Assembly (NCBI GenBank): GCA_019096065.1
Contig: JAGUCH010000001.1
Coordinates: 15,252,001-15,316,000 of the forward strand
Length of the DNA stretch: 64,000 nucleotides
Direction: 5' to 3'
Source: Paracyclopina nana
Lineage: Eukaryota; Arthropoda; Copepoda; Cyclopoida; Cyclopettidae
The position numbers and the translations under genes were made by a program. The notes under the pieces were generated by a model. That model was not told the DNA's origin. It was given only the letters and a program-made list of their open reading frames with translations, and made no database searches. Positions 58,542 through 64,000 of the stretch are shown here, piece by piece; within the stretch, counting starts at the first letter, position 1, and the number at the start of each line of letters is the position of its first letter.

Positions 58542-60441
58542 AACCAGACAAACTGAAAAATAGTACTGAGTTGATACTGAATTAATACTGGGTTCGAAAT
58601 GAGTCGTATATGGCATTACTACCGAAAAACGTGTAACGCTTTGAATAAACATATGATTTTCCAAATACTGATTTTTTAAAATTAATGCTATGACTTTAAA
58701 TTCATGATAAATCTCTTGCCTGCATTCCAGTGATGTCATATACATAATTATTTTTTATATTCTATGCTTAGTTTAAAAGTTATTTGAATTTGAAAATTGT
58801 TTTAGAATACTTTTATCTGTTTTTAATTACTAGATTACAGATTGTCATCAGATAAAATTCACATTTTTTTTTTCAAAATTGAAAATATTCTGTCAAGTAT
58901 TAATTCTGTACTTTTATAGTTTAAGTCTGATTTTAATTACAGTATTTATCAGGAATATTAAGTACAATTGTTGTCAGAATACTGATTTCATACTACTAAT
59001 AATTCAGGTTGGCATTGATTAAATACTGAATAAGCACACAGTAAGGAAAATATATCATAATCTTTATTATAGATTGGATTATAGAATTTTGCATGCCTTA
59101 GATTTGATGGCACAATTCTCTACTTAAGAGAACTTTTTCCATTTATATCTGCCAAGATGATTGGAATGCATGTATAATTAATAATTATGAGGATCAAATG
59201 CACTACTAAGCCAATACCTTCCTTCTTAGGAAATACATTTGATTTTTTATGAAGTTTTAATCATGTTATAAGAAATAAGAATGAATGTCATTTTCAATAA
59301 CATATTTAGGTAGTTAAGGCTAACAACTATTAACAATTTTTTTCAAAATCTGCAACTTATCAAAAGTTATTTACAAGAGAATTTTCAAAATATAATGATA
59401 TGTAAGCAGCGCCATCTCTGAATAATTTACTAAATTTAATTTGAGAAAACAGATAAAATACAGATTTACAACTGACCAAGTAAATCAGGTTGGCACTGAT
59501 TAAAGACTGACTTAGTATGAGCTACATATTTTGAGAGTGTACAGCATTTATACTGACTGTGTAAATGGATATACTACTCATTGAGGACAGATTTAGTACA
59601 CAATTTTTATTAGGTGACTAGCAAGTCATGACTTATTTGGTGCACAGTCAGTAATGGCATTCCTAGCAATTTAGCATACCGACAGTATGGGGTGCACTTT
59701 TAGAGAGTGTACAGCATTTATACTGACTGTGTAAATGGATATGCTACTCATTGAGGACAGATTTAGTACACAATTTTTATTAGGAGACTTGCAAGTCATG
59801 ACTTATTTGGTGCACAGTCAGTAATGGCATTCCTAGCAATTTAGCATACTGACCATATGGGGTGCACTTTTTGAGTATTGACTGCGATAATACTGACTGT
59901 GGAATTGGATATACAAGGTATTACAAACTGTTAAAGTACTGACTTTTCTCTATATTGGTATTTACAATTAATACTAATTTATATATGGATGTTATATCCA
60001 TTTAATACTGATAAAAATTACTATATTATATATGAGGTGAAGACGAAAGAATGTACTGATTAAAATATATCAACATATCTAGTATAGATTTACAGAAAAA
60101 TACTGAATAAGTACAGCAAAAATACTTATTGTAAAAATCGATAATTTTGAAAAATATTTATGATTTTTTTATTCATTATAACATTGGTGTCATCTAGGAT
60201 AATATTGAAACATGAATAAACAAAATAAAACAAAGTTTATTTTTGAGTCAAAATTGAGTGAAACAAAGATATTTAAAAAATCATATCTCAATAGATAATG
60301 ATAAAAATTATTTTTAAACATGATATTCTGTTGTCAAATACCATACTGATTATGAATTCAATATAATATTTTTAAAATTCAAAAAAATATTTTTGAAATG
60401 GATAAAATACAGAGAAACTACTGACCGTTTGTCTGGTTGGG
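58542..60441. mobile_element. 1.9-kb TIR element, copy B
   Basis: Ends CCCAACCAGACAAACTG and a near-exact complement ending GTTTGTCTGGTTGGG, flanked by TG on both sides. It is inverted relative to copy A and shares with it the segment around 59340-59490 and a 160/170-bp tandem unit. AT-rich, rich in ATACTGA words, no transposase. Confidence 0.85.
59530..59880. repeat. 170-bp tandem repeat inside element B
   Basis: ACAGCATTTATACTGACTGT recurs at 59541 and 59711, with two nearly identical full units and a diverged partial third one near 59880. It is homologous to the 160-bp array of element A in reverse complement. Confidence 0.9.
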
Positions 60442-60908
60442 TGGCCAACTGTACTAGTGGAAGCAGTAGCAACTTTTCGTCTTGTTTGAAACCTGGAGAG
60501 CTCTATATTTTATCTCACTTTCTTTCTGCAGTTCTTTGTATTGTGCTACTACTACTATGTATGGCGGGTCCCTTGGGACATATTGTATATGGCTTTCTGG
60601 CGCTACCAGCGTCCATTTTGCAGTATATCCACAGGGAATATTCTGCCACTGCAGCAGCAGCAGGTCCAGCATTCTACTTCATATAAAGTCCAAGAAGAAG
60701 GGAAAGTTACATGGTAGTACTTTCCGTGGAGAGCCATAGCTTATCCTCGCCCATAAATTGCTGCTACTGCTGCTTTCGGGGACACACTCATCTACAGAAT
60801 ACTCAGACCAGACATTTACTTTGTTAAATAAACTTTGATGAGCTTTTGGCTAGCCAAAGAGGAAGGGGACCAATATGATCCAGTACAATTCTGACTTCAG
60901 CGTGAGCA

Positions 60909-60980
60909 TCCCACGTGGTCTAATGGCTAGGATACCTGGCTTTCACCCAGGAGGCCCGGGTTCAATTCCCGGCGTGGGAG
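60909..60980 (+). tRNA. tRNA-Glu (anticodon TTC)
   Basis: Seven-pair acceptor stem TCCCACG/CGTGGGA, D arm with GGTCTAATGGCTAGGAT, anticodon stem-loop CCTGG-CTTTCAC-CCAGG giving TTC, and T arm CCGGG-TTCAATT-CCCGG. The discriminator base is G. It matches the standard animal tRNA-Glu almost throughout and looks functional. No intron; the CCA is not encoded. Confidence 0.97.
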
Positions 60981-60983
60981 ACC

Positions 60984-60990
60984 TTTTTTT
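60984..60990 (+). terminator. Pol III terminator of tRNA-Glu
   Basis: Run of seven T starting three bases after the tRNA discriminator base, as expected for RNA polymerase III. Confidence 0.85.
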
Positions 60991-60994
60991 TGAA

Positions 60995-63900
60995 TTCCCA
61001 TTTTTTCCTCAACTATTTTCAAGAGGACTCTTTTCTTTTTTGGCAGTTAGGAAACTTTTTTGCCCTCCCTTTTGACCTTTTCGGCTGCCGCCTGATTACT
61101 ACAATTGTGACCATTTTCCATACTTTTATTTCTGCAGAACCTCGAATCTAGCTAGCTTTTGTGCTGCTCTCAGCAGGATTTCTCTTCTTTTGGCTTCTCA
61201 AGAGGGTCAAGCCTTTTATTCTCATTGGTCAAAAGTTCTCGTGAAGAAGGGAAAGCTCCTGCTTTTTTCCGCCGGAGCAGAAAATCCATTCTCCAGTTAT
61301 GTGACAAGGTAGACTACTCGTATAATTCAAGTCTTTTATGTTTTGTCCAAGAAGGAAAGGACTGCCATAGTCGTTGAGGGGGGATTTTTCTCGATTTCCC
61401 CTCATGAGAAACTATAATGTCTGGTCATTCTGCACATCTTTTGTGCAGCCATTGAGGATGATGAAGGGACTTGAAACAAGACGGAAACTTTATCTAAAGC
61501 TTTCATTGCAACCGGAGAACTCGAGAAAAGCAAGAGTGTTTTTCGAGGGCAAAAGGGGTCAAATCAGGTCATTTTTCCTCAAATCCCACATCCCGATGAC
61601 ATCTTTGTTGAAACTCGAGCTCGCAAGGCATTTGGATGAGTGACACAAGTCGAGAACTTGGGAAGATAGCGCCCCAAAAATGGGCTGCATTGGGCTCTGC
61701 GCAACTTGCACACACATGGGAAATTGATCAACTGCTCTATGGCCATATCTAATTTGACTTATGAACGTGCCGCTGATTGCCACCATTGTCCAAAAGCAAT
61801 TAATTGATGAATAGGAAAAGCTGTACTTTATTTATCTTTTTCAGGTAACACGTTATCTGGCCGAAAAAAATCCCCATATTGTGCTGCTGAACAAACTACC
61901 ACTTTCATGTGGTTTCTGCACCGCACAGAAAGCCTCGAGGCAGCCAGGAAAGCAAGAGAAGATGAGTGCGTCTTTTGGTGAATGGACCATTTATGTGCTG
62001 TAGTTAAACTGCCACTAGGTATAGTGGTGGTGCCTTGAAATTATCGCAAATGAGAGCAATAAAACTTGTGAATGGACACACGGCCGGCTTTCCCTTTTTA
62101 CTTCGACGGTGAAAGGCGGAGCGTGGATGATGGCACAGCAGCCAACTTTGGTGCCCATTTTTTTGCTATCACCAGACCGTAAAAACGAGCATAGAGAGAC
62201 CAGCATGCTACTGCATGGTACGTGAAATGGCAGCTCATACTCGGTAATATGAAAGAACTGCCAAGTCGGCTTGAACTTTCTCTCTCCATGTGTCGTGGCT
62301 TTCTCATCTCCAACTTTTTCATTCCATTCCCATCTTCATCTACTGTAGCTTGGTGGTGGTGGTGAAATTATGGTATGGCAAGAGAAAGCAAGTACAGTTT
62401 CTTTTCTTCAAGTAAATTGCCAAAAGAAATCTCAGCTACGAGTGTCAACGTGGAAAAGGTGACAGGGCCAAGAAGAGCTGTACTAGGTACTGCTTACTTA
62501 GGGACCCTTTATGGACCGAAAAGATCGTCTTTCCAAATCATGACAGTGCTTTTCATTATCTAAAAAAACCGGATTGTCTTCTTTCCGCTTCTTTGCGCAA
62601 GCTGTTCAATAATAAAAGCCAAAAAAAAAATACAATTGCTTCCGATGATTCTCAGATTTGGTGTAAAAGGTCTTTAGCAAAATTGGTCACATTTTGGTGG
62701 CTCGTCAAGACGACATCAGCCATTGGTCAGCCCGACATTGGACATTAATATCCTCTCCCAAAGGACGACGTAAAAGGCCAGAAAAAACCCTGAAGCTGCT
62801 ACTGGTCTAGAGTATAATACGAGCCTTATCTGAAACCTCTTTTGGAAATTGCCGACGTAATGCGTTCAAATGGCTTCCAATGAATCAGGAGCCAAATCAA
62901 AGACACCTCGATTGTTAGCTGTACCAGCACAAATGGATGTGTTATGAAAATATTACGAGCAATAGCACACGTGACCTTTGTTGACATTTGTGCTGTCAGC
63001 TGCCACGCGACCTGCACGTGGTCAGGCTCTCCTGCTTTCTATATATCCTCTTCTCGAGGCCAAATTCTTGGCCAACATGTTTAGCTTCCTCACATATGAT
63101 GATGTTGTAGTAATAAAATTTCTGCTTCCCCCATTATACGAGTCCCCAGGGCTGCATATTTCAGCCCTTTTTCATTTATGGTCACCAAACTGGACACAGC
63201 ATATAGTGACCAGATGCTGGCTAAAGGAGAGTATTTTCCCCTTTTTCCAAATGCTGCAATGGACAATTAGTCATGAAGCGTATTACGTATTCTGACACAT
63301 CACAATGACTCTGTTTTGACGCGTCTTTGTTAACCAACATCTATATTCGGGTAGCAGCGCTGCGAGAGATCGATAAACGGCTATGTTCTGACTGATCATT
63401 ATCCTTTTTCTGATACTTTTCTATGGACATTGTTGCAGCTGGAGCAATTGGAAAGGTTTTTTCGGTCTTGTCCCACAGTGAAATTACAACGTTTAGCACG
63501 GTTATACGAGCATTTCAGTCTGTATAGGATCAAAAAGCTGCGAGTTGGGGATTTTTTTCACGCCTTACTAGTCAACTTGCCAACTAATCTCATACTCCGT
63601 TTCTAAACAAATAATAGCATGCGCGCGCGAATCTGATGCTACGCGCATTTAAAATCCCATAGTTCAACATATTCGATCTCAATTATGTATTCTTGTTGAA
63701 TTTGCTTTCTTCACGCAGCAATGACTCCATTTTGGTTCACTTACCACTGCTTTCAGTGTAATAGCAACTGCGAGCATATTTGAAAAATGTCCACATGACA
63801 GATGATCCGGGCCTCATACTGCTATAGCTGCGTAAGCTATTTTTTAACACGTAATAGCTAAATGAAGGTCCCTTGGGAAGCCACGGTAATATGTATTGTG

Positions 63901-64000
63901 AAAGCTGCGAGAGCGCAGATCTGTTTATCTTCAACGCGGATAATTCTCTCCTTTCCAATTGGGAGCTCGACTATGATAATTTCACGCTTTCTTCCCAAAT
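60995..64000. other. Stretch to the window end without a supported gene
   Basis: No protein family could be recognised on either strand. Short open frames look random. A GGT trinucleotide run occurs near 62351-62363. It may be regulatory or intronic DNA of a gene outside the window. Confidence 0.45.

Noticed and set aside
60393-60739. 97-codon plus-strand frame with hydrophobic translation near the end of element B
   Set aside because: It crosses the TIR of element B into flanking DNA and has no family motif; probably chance.

Overview
The window is nuclear DNA of an arthropod. The genes are split by GT-AG introns. They include a delta/epsilon-type glutathione S-transferase (an arthropod-typical class) and a tachykinin-type neuropeptide receptor close to the insect TkR family. 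I cannot name the species from sequence alone. A non-insect arthropod with a repeat-rich, AT-rich genome fits the mix of short (about 60-100 bp) and long (several kb) introns. Nothing bacterial or organellar is present.

Gene layout. (1) 1841-6499, minus: adenosylhomocysteinase, 5 exons, exactly 432 codons, with a TATA box at 6621-6627 and a poly(A) signal at 1696-1701. (2) 14978-18993, plus: delta-like GST, 6 exons, 250 aa. (3) 23673-30294, plus: tachykinin-like GPCR, 9 exons, 515 aa. (4) 30921-33305, plus: a three-exon membrane-anchored, acidic, Ser-rich protein of unknown function. (5) 34786-53558, plus: choline transporter-like protein (SLC44A1/CTL1 type), 13 exons, 682 aa. Its intron 5 holds a complete 9.2-kb Ty3/Gypsy-type LTR element in antisense. 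(6) 53945-55024, plus: an orphan protein with a predicted N-myristoylation start. A sound tRNA-Glu(TTC) lies at 60909-60980. Two degenerate tRNA-Arg-like sequences lie at 21157 and 46435. From about 55.1 to 64 kb I see no convincing protein gene.

Mobile and repeat layer. The intergenic and intronic DNA is dominated by inverted-repeat elements. A roughly 6.7-kb composite (7749-14470) is bounded by inverted blocks, one of them 55 bp and identical on both sides. Inside it are three tandem arrays: a 21-bp repeat, a 164-bp repeat, and a 71-bp repeat organised into a 350-bp higher-order unit. Three larger AT-rich TIR elements (20130-23333, 27901-29597, 58542-60441) each carry a 160-170-bp internal tandem repeat and appear to be flanked by 2-bp target duplications. 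Three 222-bp MITEs with TAA duplications form a PIF/Harbinger (Tourist-like) family. Further hairpin, fold-back or MITE-like units lie at 4116-4494, 16021-16171, 35209-35355, 47892-48385, 49692-49797 and 50252-50820. The LTR element has LTRs that look identical, yet its gag, pol and env frames are each interrupted.

The protein genes are unrelated in function (methyl cycle, detoxification, neuropeptide signalling, choline transport). The unifying theme is how many distinct inverted-repeat element families, several carrying satellite-like arrays, occupy the gene introns and spacers. All splice coordinates were deduced by eye from reading-frame continuity, GT/AG sites and protein-family knowledge.
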